Below are positions 7,375-15,053 of a DNA stretch of 64,000 nt, in pieces. Source of the DNA: Fructobacillus sp. CRL 2054. Its GTDB lineage: Bacteria; Bacillota; Bacilli; Lactobacillales; Lactobacillaceae. Position 1 is the first letter of the stretch. Every line of letters starts with the position of its first letter. The stretch spans positions 62,001 to 126,000 of the forward strand of contig NZ_JACOFN010000001.1 in assembly GCF_028764065.1 (NCBI RefSeq). Direction: 5' to 3'. The position numbers and the translations under genes are program-made. The notes below the pieces were generated by a model. That model saw only the letters and a program-made list of their open reading frames with translations, was not told where the DNA came from and did no database searches.

Positions 7375-8199
7375 TTAAGCAAATGGATTCCAGAATCGAC
7401 CGCCATCAACTGAAACAAGGAGAATTGCTAAGGCTAACAAAGCAATGCCGAACAATAATCCAATCCAATCAGCCAAGTGCCATGACTGGGCATAATACCA
7501 AGTACGCTTCTTCTTTTTCCCAAAGCGACGGAGCGCCATGGCTTCTGAAATTGTCTCGACTTTTTCAAGAGTTGAAAAGGCCAAGGCTAGAAGCAAACGC
7601 GTTGAAGCAACCAGTTTCTTGCCCAACGAAGCCTTCTTACCCAAAGCAAAGCCACGAGCTTCCTGAACCTTACGGGTCGTTTGAAATTCATCTTGAATCG
7701 TTGGCAGATAACGTAACGTTAGCGAAAAGGCGTAAGCGACTTTATAAGACACCCCAACCTTGTTCAAACCAGCCGCCAACTGTGATGGCTGCGTTGTCAG
7801 CAAGAAAGCCAGCGAAAGAGGAACTGAGAAACAGTACTTTAAGAGTACAAGTAGCTCATAAAAGATTTGCTGAGAAGTTAGGGCATAATAGCCTGAACCG
7901 AGCAATACCGTCTTACTATGGTAGAGTTCCACCCCGTAGTGTGGGGCAAAGACGTAAATCAGAAGTAGGTTCAAAACCGCAAAGATAACGGTCAAATAAA
8001 CTAGCACGCGGATTGACTTCCAAGAAATCTTTGAAAAATAAAGTACCAAAGCTGAAAAAACGGTCAAGCCAATCAAAAAGCGCATATCAAAAGAAAGAAT
8101 GCCAGCAACTGTCAATAAGATGAAAACAATCAACTTACTCGTCCCATTCATCTTATGAATGAAGGAATCACGTTCCTGGTAACCAAGAAAATCATTCAT
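7375..8199 (-). CDS. ECF transporter transmembrane component EcfT
   Basis: 274 residues, CbiQ/EcfT family: five or six membrane segments, followed by the two characteristic cytosolic coupling-helix motifs in the C-terminal half, seen as VQEARGFALGKK (about 172-183) and AMALRRFGKKKK (about 218-229; family pattern A-R-G). EcfT scaffolds the substrate-binding S protein and the ATPases. Its start overlaps the end of the double ATPase gene by 8 bp, and it closes a four-gene operon headed by a T-box leader. This dedicated set (S, double ATPase, T) is a group I-like ECF module. Confidence 0.9.
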   Translation of the reverse strand: MNDFLGYQERDSFIHKMNGTSKLIVFILLTVAGILSFDMRFLIGLTVFSALVLYFSKISWKSIRVLVYLTVIFAVLNLLLIYVFAPHYGVELYHSKTVLLGSGYYALTSQQIFYELLVLLKYCFSVPLSLAFLLTTQPSQLAAGLNKVGVSYKVAYAFSLTLRYLPTIQDEFQTTRKVQEARGFALGKKASLGKKLVASTRLLLALAFSTLEKVETISEAMALRRFGKKKKRTWYYAQSWHLADWIGLLFGIALLALAILLVSVDGGRFWNPFA

Positions 8200-9871
8200 G
8201 GCCTCGCTCCTTTCCCTTTAGCCCTAGCCGTTCTAACAGAACCTGATCAGATGGTTGAATCAAAGACGTTTCAGACAATAAGTCTGCACTTTCAAAAAGT
8301 GTTTTTGGACTTATTTGACGCGTCAATTGGCCATTCACTAATGAGGCCACTCGATCCGCCCAATTTTCAATCAAAGCCATGTCATGGGTGACGGTTACAA
8401 GAGCCAACCCCTTATCACGCAAGGACTGCAAGTAAGTTAAGAGTCCCTTCGCTGAGATGTCATCCTGCCCGGCCGTTGGTTCATCCAAAATCAAAACAGA
8501 GGGTTCCAAAATGGCAACAGCTAGCACTGACAAGCGGCGCTTCTGTCCAAAGGACAAAGCCTGACTAGGCCAGTTACGGTAAGGATAAAGGTTGGCCTCC
8601 TTCAAGGCAGCCAACACCTTTTCGTCAATCACTTCTTCCGATACATCTCGCAGGCGTAAGCCAGCAGCCACTTCCTCAAAGACCGACAAGCCAATTAACA
8701 TTTCGTTTGGATTTTGTGAAACATACCCGACGTACTGAGCGTGCTCCGCCAAAGGAAGGTCATTCAATTCAACGGCTTTTTCATCCTTATCATCTGCCTT
8801 CACCAACCCCTTTTGTAAAGGCAAGAAACCTGCTAGTAAGCGTGCCAAAGTTGACTTACCCGAACCGTTTTCACCGATTAAAGCCAACCATTCTTTCTTT
8901 TGAACAGAGAAGTCAACGTCTGTTAAAATCTGACGGTTCCCATACTGATAGGCAATTCCAGTTGCTTCCAAAGCAGTTGAACCAAAGTTCTCTGCAGCCG
9001 TTGCCGCCGGTTGTGTTTCCAAAAAGTCAGACAGCTTAACTGCTAACTTCGGCCCGTCAACCTTTGCTATGTTCGCAATATCCGTCAAATCGTCCAAGGC
9101 GTAACCCGACTTTTCAATCAAAGATACATAAGCCGGCTGTGCCAACTGCCAGTCATGGAAGTCCGGTTGAACTAGCAAATCATTGGCACTGCCATCAAAG
9201 ACCAGCTCGCCGTCTTCGAGCACCAGGACCTGGTCCACCCCATGACGGAGCACTTCATCAATACGGTGCTCAACCATAATGATTGTAATACCCTCTCGAT
9301 GGAGTTGATCAATGGTTTCAAGCAAGGACTGCCCAGCTTTTGGATCCAAACTAGCCAGCGGCTCGTCCAAAACCAAAATCGGACTATCCCCGACAAGGAC
9401 ACCCGCTAAGGCCACTCGCTGCTTTTGTCCGCCGGATAAGACGTTTGGCCCAAGCGGTAAGAGTTCAGTCAAACCAAAACGTTCAGCAACGTCTTTCACC
9501 GCCTGACGCAACTTGGCTAGTGGTTCCCCCTCGTTTTCCAAAACGAAAGCGATATCTTCGGCCACGGTTAAACCAACGAACTGGCGGTCCGTATCTTGCA
9601 AGATTGTTCCAACTAAAAGCGAACGGTCAAAGGGGTCCTTCCCCGTTTGGTCGACACCGTTAATCAAAACACGTCCTGAAAGGTCGCCGTTTTCTTCTGT
9701 TACCAAGGCGTTAATCAAGGAAATCAACGTTGATTTTCCTGATCCCGAAGGTCCCAAAACGAGTGTTTTGCTACCGGTTGAAATGGTAAAGTTAATATTT
9801 TTCAACGTTGGCTCTGCCTGCGTTTCATAGCAGAAAGTCACGTTATCGAATTGTAAAGCGGAATCAGCCAT
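8192..9871 (-). CDS. ECF transporter double ATPase (fused EcfA domains)
   Basis: 559 residues carrying two complete ABC ATPase domains. First domain: Walker A GPSGSGKST (about 38-46), signature LSGGQKQRVALAGVLV, Walker B ILVLDEPLASLDP, switch MVEHR. Second domain: Walker A GENGSGKST (about 336-344), signature LSFGQKRRLSVLAVAI, Walker B VLILDEPTAGQDD, switch VTHD. The two-domain arrangement replaces the separate EcfA1/EcfA2 pair, as in YkoD-type and MtsU-type ECF modules. It powers uptake through the S and T components encoded beside it (14 bp from the S component gene, 8-bp overlap with ecfT). Confidence 0.93.
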   Translation of the reverse strand: MADSALQFDNVTFCYETQAEPTLKNINFTISTGSKTLVLGPSGSGKSTLISLINALVTEENGDLSGRVLINGVDQTGKDPFDRSLLVGTILQDTDRQFVGLTVAEDIAFVLENEGEPLAKLRQAVKDVAERFGLTELLPLGPNVLSGGQKQRVALAGVLVGDSPILVLDEPLASLDPKAGQSLLETIDQLHREGITIIMVEHRIDEVLRHGVDQVLVLEDGELVFDGSANDLLVQPDFHDWQLAQPAYVSLIEKSGYALDDLTDIANIAKVDGPKLAVKLSDFLETQPAATAAENFGSTALEATGIAYQYGNRQILTDVDFSVQKKEWLALIGENGSGKSTLARLLAGFLPLQKGLVKADDKDEKAVELNDLPLAEHAQYVGYVSQNPNEMLIGLSVFEEVAAGLRLRDVSEEVIDEKVLAALKEANLYPYRNWPSQALSFGQKRRLSVLAVAILEPSVLILDEPTAGQDDISAKGLLTYLQSLRDKGLALVTVTHDMALIENWADRVASLVNGQLTRQISPKTLFESADLLSETSLIQPSDQVLLERLGLKGKERGHE

Positions 9872-9885
9872 TCGCTGTCCTTTCT

Positions 9886-10443
9886 TTAATCTTCTTTGCG
9901 CAGCAAGGTCTGCTGCCCCTTGTTCTTCAAGTAGAGTGATAGGAGAGTTGTTCCAATAATTCCCGTTGAAATCACGTTCACAATCACCGAAAGGCCACCC
10001 TGCAGGTAAACCTTATTCGCTGGTTCAGCGTAAATCACGATGTCCAAAGTCGGTGCGATCAACAACCAAGCAATCAAGTTAGCAATCAACTGGCTAATGT
10101 TAAACCAGGCGACTTTCCAGAAGTTCAAAGCCCCTTTTAACAAATGGGCCCGCTTCACTAACAGCGCGAAAATGAATGCGTAACAACCATCGGCAATCAC
10201 CCAGGACCACCAGATAGATCCATAGGAAATGGCATCGTTTAGGCTATGTCCCAAAATGGCGACGAAGAAGCCAACCATTGGCGAGAAGAGAATTGAAATC
10301 AATGATAACCAAGACTGGGCCACGTTGACCTGCGTGTTTGGAATTCCAGTTGGAATCGCCACAAACTTAAACAGAATCAAAAAGACGGCAGCACCAATTC
10401 CAATGGCTACGACATCCTTTGTTGATAAGCCCTTCTTTTTCAT
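9886..10443 (-). CDS. ECF transporter S component, UPF0397/MtsT-like
   Basis: 185 residues, five to six membrane helices. The N-terminal pattern KGLSTKDVVAIGIGAAVF, GIPNTQVNVAQSWLSLI and LFSPMVGFFVAILGHSLND is typical of UPF0397 S components, in which MtsT (predicted methionine or methionine-precursor uptake) is placed. The Met-type T-box at the head of the operon and the adjoining SAM hydrolase support a methionine-related substrate, but this is inference from context. Its ATG abuts the stop of the SAM hydrolase gene (TAAATG). Confidence 0.85.
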   Translation of the reverse strand: MKKKGLSTKDVVAIGIGAAVFLILFKFVAIPTGIPNTQVNVAQSWLSLISILFSPMVGFFVAILGHSLNDAISYGSIWWSWVIADGCYAFIFALLVKRAHLLKGALNFWKVAWFNISQLIANLIAWLLIAPTLDIVIYAEPANKVYLQGGLSVIVNVISTGIIGTTLLSLYLKNKGQQTLLRKED

Positions 10444-11289
10444 TTAGTTATCCTTTTCAATTTCAATCGTCCAGTTTTGACCGGCTGACAAGTGGTTTTC
10501 AGCAGCCATTGAACCCATACGGATGGCAATTCCAACCGTGTAAACAGAGTTCATGTAAATCAATGTTTCGCCGTTCTTCACGTCGGCAAAAGTCTTGTAG
10601 TAAGGCAACTTAGCCTGGTAAACGCGCTTCCCTTCGTAGAAGACAGAAACGTTGAAGACATCCCCATAACGGGAACCAAAGTCTTCTTCCCAGCGTGTTT
10701 GTTCAATGTTTGTCCACAATGAACCGAAGTTAACGTCAGTAATATCAACGTTACCAACAATCTTGTTTCCTTCAATACGGGCAGGGTTCAAGGCCAAACG
10801 TTCGATATCTGCCACTGGTAATTCCTTACCAATTTCTTCGAAGGTAATTTGTCCACCGGCCAAACGAGCACCGTTGTATACGTAGATGTCACGGCCGTGG
10901 AATGTGGCTGACTTTTCAGAACCTGGCAAACGGTCGATGCTTTCATCGATGACGCGAACGGCTTCAATTCCGTAAAGCTTGTCCAAGTGAGTCAAGGTTC
11001 CGTTATCTGGTGTTACGACGTAGTGACCAGTTTTCAACTTGGCAACCAATGACAAACGCTTTGATCCAACACCAGGATCGACAACTGAAACAAAGACCGT
11101 TCCAGCTGGCCAGTATTTAGCTGTTTGTGAAAGTCGGAAAGAACCTTCAAAGATGTTAAATGGTGTAATTCCGTGCGTTAAATCAGCAACCGTTACTTCA
11201 GGGTCAACCTGGCGGGCCACACCGTACATCGTTGAAACGGCGCCATCATTCAATCCAAAATCTGTTTGCAATACAAGTGCTGCTTTCAT
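10444..11289 (-). CDS. SAM hydrolase (SAM hydroxide adenosyltransferase, DUF62)
   Basis: 281 residues from the ATG at 11289, set by GGAGGAAG 5 nt upstream. The frame continues upstream only through the T-box leader. DUF62/SAM_HAT features are LQTDFGLNDGAVSTMYGV at the N-terminus (catalytic Asp region), the DLTHGI block, VVDPGVGSKR and TPDNGTL motifs, and a C-terminal beta domain (residues about 180-281). Characterised members hydrolyse S-adenosylmethionine to adenosine and L-methionine. In this operon the reaction could recycle methionine from SAM while the ECF transporter imports methionine or a precursor. First gene behind a Met-type T-box. Not phage-associated here. Confidence 0.88.
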   Translation of the reverse strand: MKAALVLQTDFGLNDGAVSTMYGVARQVDPEVTVADLTHGITPFNIFEGSFRLSQTAKYWPAGTVFVSVVDPGVGSKRLSLVAKLKTGHYVVTPDNGTLTHLDKLYGIEAVRVIDESIDRLPGSEKSATFHGRDIYVYNGARLAGGQITFEEIGKELPVADIERLALNPARIEGNKIVGNVDITDVNFGSLWTNIEQTRWEEDFGSRYGDVFNVSVFYEGKRVYQAKLPYYKTFADVKNGETLIYMNSVYTVGIAIRMGSMAAENHLSAGQNWTIEIEKDN

Positions 11290-11335
11290 GTTCTTCCTCC
11301 GGCTCATTTTGAGCATTTTTGTTTTAGTAAGCAAA

Positions 11336-11608
11336 TAAAAACCCGGACAGGTCAAAAGACCTGCCCGGGACGAAATGTTCGCGTTACCACCTGGTGTTTG
11401 GCTATTCCTCACGGAACAGCCCTTCATACGTTCGAGGACTCTTTGCCTGAAACGATTCGCTATAACGGGCGATTCCCGAATCCGGCTTGCCTTTTGCTTA
11501 CCAGAATAAGTAGCTCCCAGACCATATTCACTGTGTAGACTGTCCGGTTTTCACCAAACACCGGCTCGCTAAGCAGTCGCGACAGTTACTTATCTGTTCA
11601 TTGCTGTT
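11336..11608 (-). promoter_or_regulatory. T-box leader, probably methionine-specific
   Basis: On the minus strand the base of Stem I pairs CAGATAAGTA with TACTTATTCTG. The 3' side of the specifier loop carries GTGAAT-ATG-G, so the likely specifier codon is ATG (11523-11525). Then come Stem II/III sequences, the T-box AGGTGGTAACGCG (complement of 11380-11392) and a GC-rich terminator (CCCGGGCAGGTC / GACCTGTCCGGG, 11342-11369) ending in T5. Uncharged tRNA-Met would stabilise the antiterminator and turn on the SAM hydrolase/ECF operon. Confidence 0.88.
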
Positions 11609-11617
11609 ATGTTTATT

Positions 11618-11646
11618 ATATTACGATATTCGGTAATCAATGTCAA
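11618..11646 (-). promoter_or_regulatory. Promoter of the T-box operon
   Basis: Consensus TTGACA (11641-11646), 17-nt spacer and TAATAT (11618-11623) on the minus strand, just upstream of the Stem I sequence. Confidence 0.8.
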
Positions 11647-11718
11647 AACATTTTTAAAAATTAACAATATTAGAAATATAGATTAGAATCCAAACGTTTT
11701 GTTTGTTAACGTCGAACA

Positions 11719-12648
11719 TCATTCGCCCTTAACCACTTCAGCAAACTTATCTGAAATCGATTTTGCGGAAGCTGCTAGCTTCTCTTTTTCATCTTCTGAT
11801 AGTGTCAAAGTCGAATCGGCCACGATTCCTTGTCGACCAACGATTGCTGGTGTGGACAAGTAAGTGCCAAAGGCCTCTTGGTAGTGTGATACAGGCAGCT
11901 CTTCGTGAGCATCCGATACAATGGCCTTAGCCAAACGAATGGCCGCTGAAGCAATTCCGTAAGAAGTAAAGCCCTTTCCAGCAAAGACCGTGTAACCGCC
12001 AACAACAGAATCCTTTTCAATTTCCGCTAAATCGACACCCTTGGCCGCGGCCACTTCCTTAACGGGTTGGCCCATCACTGAAACGGTTGACCAGGCTGTA
12101 AACTGAGTGTTTCCGTGTTCACCAAGGTTGTAACCAGCAACTGACTTAGGGGAAACATCAAATGCTGCACCAGTTGCACGACGCATCCGGGCAGTATCCA
12201 AGAGTGTTCCCGTTGCGATTACTCGTTCGACTGGATAACCCGTTTCCTTCTGGTAGAGCGCCGCAATGGCATCACAAGGATTGGTAATGACAACCAAGAC
12301 ACCTGAGAAATCAGTCTTCTTCAATTGACCCGCAACATCTCGTACCTGCTCCACGTTATATGGTAGTTCAATAAAACGGTCCTTTGATGGGTTGTTGTGC
12401 TGCAATTGAATGTTTCCAAGTGCTGAAATGACAACATCCGCATCATCTAAGGCAGCGTAGTCGTTCATCACGATTTTGTAAGATTCGTTTTGGTTGGCCA
12501 AGGCGTCTTCCAAGTCCAAGGCTTCTGCACGGACTTTTTCAACCTTCTTATCAATCAAAACGTATTCATCAAAAGTTCCTTCTTGAACCAAGGCGTGTGC
12601 CACCGCTGATCCAACGTGTCCCATTCCGATAATTCCAACTTTTCGCAT
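11719..12648 (-). CDS. hicD: L-2-hydroxyisocaproate dehydrogenase (LDH/MDH family)
   Basis: 309 residues. Rossmann motif GIIGMGHVGSAVAH (glycines 7, 9 and 12), VVISALGNI, NPCDAIAAL, GTGTLLDTARMRRATG and catalytic GYNLGEHGNTQFTAWS (His near 177) mark an NAD-dependent L-2-hydroxyacid dehydrogenase. The GTGTLLDTARM, GEHGN.QF.AWSTV and KGFTSYGIA blocks resemble L-HicDH of Weissella/Lactobacillus confusus as I remember it, more than L-lactate dehydrogenase. The enzyme interconverts 2-oxoisocaproate and other branched 2-oxoacids with their L-2-hydroxyacids, offering NADH disposal linked to amino acid breakdown. Single gene with its own promoter. Confidence 0.88.
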   Translation of the reverse strand: MRKVGIIGMGHVGSAVAHALVQEGTFDEYVLIDKKVEKVRAEALDLEDALANQNESYKIVMNDYAALDDADVVISALGNIQLQHNNPSKDRFIELPYNVEQVRDVAGQLKKTDFSGVLVVITNPCDAIAALYQKETGYPVERVIATGTLLDTARMRRATGAAFDVSPKSVAGYNLGEHGNTQFTAWSTVSVMGQPVKEVAAAKGVDLAEIEKDSVVGGYTVFAGKGFTSYGIASAAIRLAKAIVSDAHEELPVSHYQEAFGTYLSTPAIVGRQGIVADSTLTLSEDEKEKLAASAKSISDKFAEVVKGE

Positions 12649-12674
12649 GTTAATACCCCGCTTTCATGTAACAA

Positions 12675-12703
12675 AGGATAGAAGAAAGATTAAAAAATGT
12701 CAA
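12675..12703 (-). promoter_or_regulatory. Promoter of the hydroxyacid dehydrogenase gene
   Basis: Minus-strand TTGACA (12698-12703), 17-nt spacer, TATCCT (12675-12680), about 27 nt upstream of the start codon. Confidence 0.7.
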
Positions 12704-12820
12704 GGGAATATGAGAAAAAACTAATTATTTTTTCAATAAAAAAAGACAATTACTTTTCCTATTAAAAAGAATAATAATCATCTTTTAGATTTAATATCAA
12801 ATATTTACAACATTGTCATC

Positions 12821-13705
12821 TTAGTGACGGCGCTTGTAAACCTTGAATCCAAAGGCTGAAGCTACAAGAGCGAGTCCAGTCAACGCCATTGCGTTGTTAG
12901 ATTGTGCTTGTACGCCAGTTTCTGGCATGTCTGATTGTGAAGCTGATGTTGACGCTGCAGCTGTTTCTTCAGTTGCTGACTTGGCTGCATCCTTGTTTGA
13001 TGATGAAGCGTTTGCATCTTCATCTGCACCAGCAGGGGTTTGATCTGAACCGTTATCATCTCCCTTAGGTGCTACAGGTTGGTCTGGGGTAGCAGGGGTG
13101 TCAGGAGTTACACTTGAATCTGGCTGGTTGTTTTCTGGTGTGTCAGCGAATGGTTCCCCATCATCAAAGTCAACTACATCGTTGTCTACTCCGTCACCAT
13201 CTTGTGCCTTAGAAGCATCTGCATCTTCTTCTGGCGTTGTGTTTCCTTCAACTGGTGCGTTGTTTGCATCGTTGTCAGCAAATGGTGTTCCTTCGTCGAA
13301 GTCGTCTACATCATTTTGAACATCTTCATCGTCTTGTGACTTTGAAGCTGCTGCATCGTCTTCTGCAGTTGCACTTTCTGATGATGGTGCATTGTTTGCA
13401 TCGTTGTCAGCAAATGGCGTTCCTTCGTCAAAGTTTTCGCCGCTGTCTTCACCAGCAACAATATCAGCAGCTGTGTTATCTGCATTTGCATCTTGTTGTG
13501 CAAGTGCTTCTGCTGCTTCATTATTCTTTTTGTCTACATCAGCTTGATCGCCTGATTCTTGAACCTTTACTGGAGTTGTTTCAGACCCGGTTTCGTCAGC
13601 GCTTGCAGACTGTGCTGCAGCAGGTACCATCATAGCCAAAGTAGCACCAGCAACTAACCACATTTTCTTAGCTTTAAACATTTTTACTCGATTTACTTCT
13701 TGCAT
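12821..13705 (-). CDS. Sortase-anchored acidic surface protein with three 44-residue repeats
   Basis: 294 residues from the ATG at 13705 (AAAGGAG 8 nt upstream; the earlier ATG overlaps that site). The N-terminus KMFKAKKMWLVAGATLAMM fits a KxYKxGKxW-type signal, with cleavage after SASA near residue 36. The body is very acidic and Asn/Asp-rich. FDEGTPFADNDANNAP recurs around residues 92, 136 and 180 with a 44-residue period, the last copy diverged. The C-terminus has MPETG (260-264), a hydrophobic helix and YKRRH, a sortase signal with Met in place of the usual Leu. Presumably a wall-attached surface protein. No binding domain is recognisable, and the body is probably disordered. Confidence 0.88.
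   Translation of the reverse strand: MQEVNRVKMFKAKKMWLVAGATLAMMVPAAAQSASADETGSETTPVKVQESGDQADVDKKNNEAAEALAQQDANADNTAADIVAGEDSGENFDEGTPFADNDANNAPSSESATAEDDAAASKSQDDEDVQNDVDDFDEGTPFADNDANNAPVEGNTTPEEDADASKAQDGDGVDNDVVDFDDGEPFADTPENNQPDSSVTPDTPATPDQPVAPKGDDNGSDQTPAGADEDANASSSNKDAAKSATEETAAASTSASQSDMPETGVQAQSNNAMALTGLALVASAFGFKVYKRRH
13121..13435 (-). repeat. Three tandem 132-bp coding repeats in the surface protein
   Basis: Units encode variants of ...DDFDEGTPFADNDANNAP with exact 44-codon spacing. Units 2 and 3 also share the preceding A(A/D)ASK(S/A)QD...VDNDV segment, while unit 1 shares only the core. Such internal repeats commonly change copy number between strains. Confidence 0.8.
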
Positions 13706-14047
13706 ATCATTAACTCCTTTCATATCTTCTCTCTGTTAGTGATATGTATTGGTAACAGAATATTATAAATATGCAACATATTCAACCTTTTGCCCCTGTT
13801 TTTTAAAAAATGCAAAGATTTTCACAATCAAAGATACCACATATGTAATATACCAATTTTTATAATTTTATATGTAATATTTATTATATAGGCGTTTATA
13901 AACTTTTTTTAACAATACCAATAATTTTATTTTAAAATAGATTTAATGTAAATGTAATATTTGTAACGATGACATCGCAATTCGTTCTTTCTTGTAATAA
14001 AAAAGAGCGAATCCTTAACCTTAAGATCCACTCTTTTTTATTTTCAT
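13706..14047. other. AT-rich intergenic region with TGTAATAT direct repeats
   Basis: No gene is supported here. On the minus strand near the surface protein gene, TTGAAT and TATTCT with a 17-nt spacer could be its promoter (about 13757-13786). TGTAATAT occurs three times in direct orientation (13844, 13873, 13953), which might be regulator sites. The far end holds a terminator for the CHY protein gene. Confidence 0.5.
13999..14041 (-). terminator. Terminator downstream of the CHY zinc-finger gene
   Basis: AAAAAAGAG / CTCTTTTTT outer stem with an inner CTTAA / TTAAG stem and a T-run on the minus strand, 7 bp beyond the stop codon. Confidence 0.7.
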
Positions 14048-14350
14048 TTATTTAAAATATATTGCACAATGCTTTGCACAGCCTGGATTAAAGGGCGCCC
14101 GACAGCGTCCACAATGGCCCAGTTGGTACTCGTTAAAAGTCAGTCTACTTTGACAAACACCACAAAGGACAGGCTTTGCATCCTCCCTTGGCCAGGATGC
14201 AAAGTTATGGTCTTCCAAGCTATCGTGGCATTCATAGCAGGCATAGTAACGTTTACAGCGATGACACTGCAGAGCGACCACATCCAATTCTGTATGGTAG
14301 TGGCGACAGGTACCGGTTGGCCCAATGTCGATTCCATAAATCTTAGTCAT
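14048..14350 (-). CDS. CHY-type zinc finger protein
   Basis: 100 residues. Cys/His pattern C-R-H-Y-H-x(12)-C-x2-C, then C-x2-C-H-x(6)-H, then C-x2-C and a final C-x2-C with CAKHC, matching the zf-CHY domain (metal ligands across residues about 15-95). Bacterial stand-alone CHY proteins bind several zinc ions; their cellular role is not established. It is 19 bp downstream of a flavin reductase gene and probably co-transcribed with it. All expected ligands seem intact, in contrast with other zinc proteins in this window. Confidence 0.87.
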   Translation of the reverse strand: MTKIYGIDIGPTGTCRHYHTELDVVALQCHRCKRYYACYECHDSLEDHNFASWPREDAKPVLCGVCQSRLTFNEYQLGHCGRCRAPFNPGCAKHCAIYFK

Positions 14351-14369
14351 ACTTTCTTCCTACTTCGTA

Positions 14370-14915
14370 CTACTTCACTTCTTCTTTCAAAGCTTGAACA
14401 AGCAAATCAGCTTGATCCAAGTACTTAGCCAAAAAGGCATCCGTCTCGGCTTCATCAGCCTGACGAGCAATTTCGTCCGGTTTAATGGTCAAACGTGGAT
14501 TGACCGTTAAGCGTTGCATCTTCAAGCCCTGCAAGACCATGGAAAGGGCTAACTCGCCTTGAAACCCACCGTGGGATCCAATGGACACGGTGGCCACGGG
14601 CATCCCCTGCCACTCTTGGTAAAGCGTATCCAAGGCGTTCTTCAAAACCGCAGGATAGCCCCAGTTATACTGTGGAAAGACAATGACGAGCGCATCATAC
14701 TCCTTTACCATTTCAGACCAGGTCTTCGTTGCTTCCATTTTATAAAGTCCCATCGCTGGCAATTCCGGTTCATCCAGCCAAGGTAAATTAATCTCAGCCA
14801 AATCTAAAACATCAGCATCCAACCCCTTCATATTCAGAATCGGTGCTAACCAGTGAGCTACCTTGCGCGACACACTATAACGACGGTTTGATCCAACTAA
14901 CACTGCGACTTTCAT
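14370..14915 (-). CDS. NAD(P)H-dependent FMN reductase family protein
   Basis: 181 residues with a flavodoxin-like fold: phosphate-binding GSNRRYSVSRKVA at residues 8-20, VFPQYNWGYPAVLKNALD (FMN-contacting loop, about 80-97) and VSIGSHGG near 110. These are the signatures of the FMN_red / azoreductase-type family, which transfer hydride from NAD(P)H via FMN to quinones or other acceptors. Forms a two-gene unit with the CHY protein gene. The physiological acceptor is unknown. Confidence 0.87.
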   Translation of the reverse strand: MKVAVLVGSNRRYSVSRKVAHWLAPILNMKGLDADVLDLAEINLPWLDEPELPAMGLYKMEATKTWSEMVKEYDALVIVFPQYNWGYPAVLKNALDTLYQEWQGMPVATVSIGSHGGFQGELALSMVLQGLKMQRLTVNPRLTIKPDEIARQADEAETDAFLAKYLDQADLLVQALKEEVK

Positions 14916-14983
14916 ATCGGCCTTCTTTCAAGATATTCTGCTTCTATTGTAGTTGTTTTGAAAAAGAAAGGCGAATGAGAAGA

Positions 14984-15028
14984 AAAAAGAGCTAAGTTTA
15001 GCAGTCATTGCTAAACTTAACTCTTTTA
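14984..15028 (-). terminator. Terminator of the BamE-like repeat protein gene
   Basis: Long inverted repeat AAGAG-TAAGTTTAGCA / TGCTAAACTTA-CTCTT with a 5-nt loop and T6 on the minus strand. Confidence 0.87.
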
Positions 15029-15053
15029 TTCAATTTAAATCTATCCTTAATTT

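Noticed and set aside
7383-7988. 201-codon open frame on the plus strand opposite the EcfT gene
   Set aside because: It is antisense to a complete, well-conserved EcfT sequence, has no ribosome site and shows no protein family features.
10444-11289. Phage-type SAM-cleaving enzyme suggesting a prophage
   Set aside because: The protein belongs to the DUF62 hydrolase family, lies in a T-box operon with an ECF transporter, and no phage gene is nearby.
11266-11538. Open frames through the T-box region, including the long N-terminal extension of the SAM hydrolase frame
   Set aside because: The DNA is explained by T-box stems and terminator; the true start at 11289 has a strong ribosome site.
13237-13635. 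132-codon plus-strand frame rich in Leu, Gln and His
   Set aside because: It is the complement of the repetitive acidic surface protein gene; its composition follows from those repeats.
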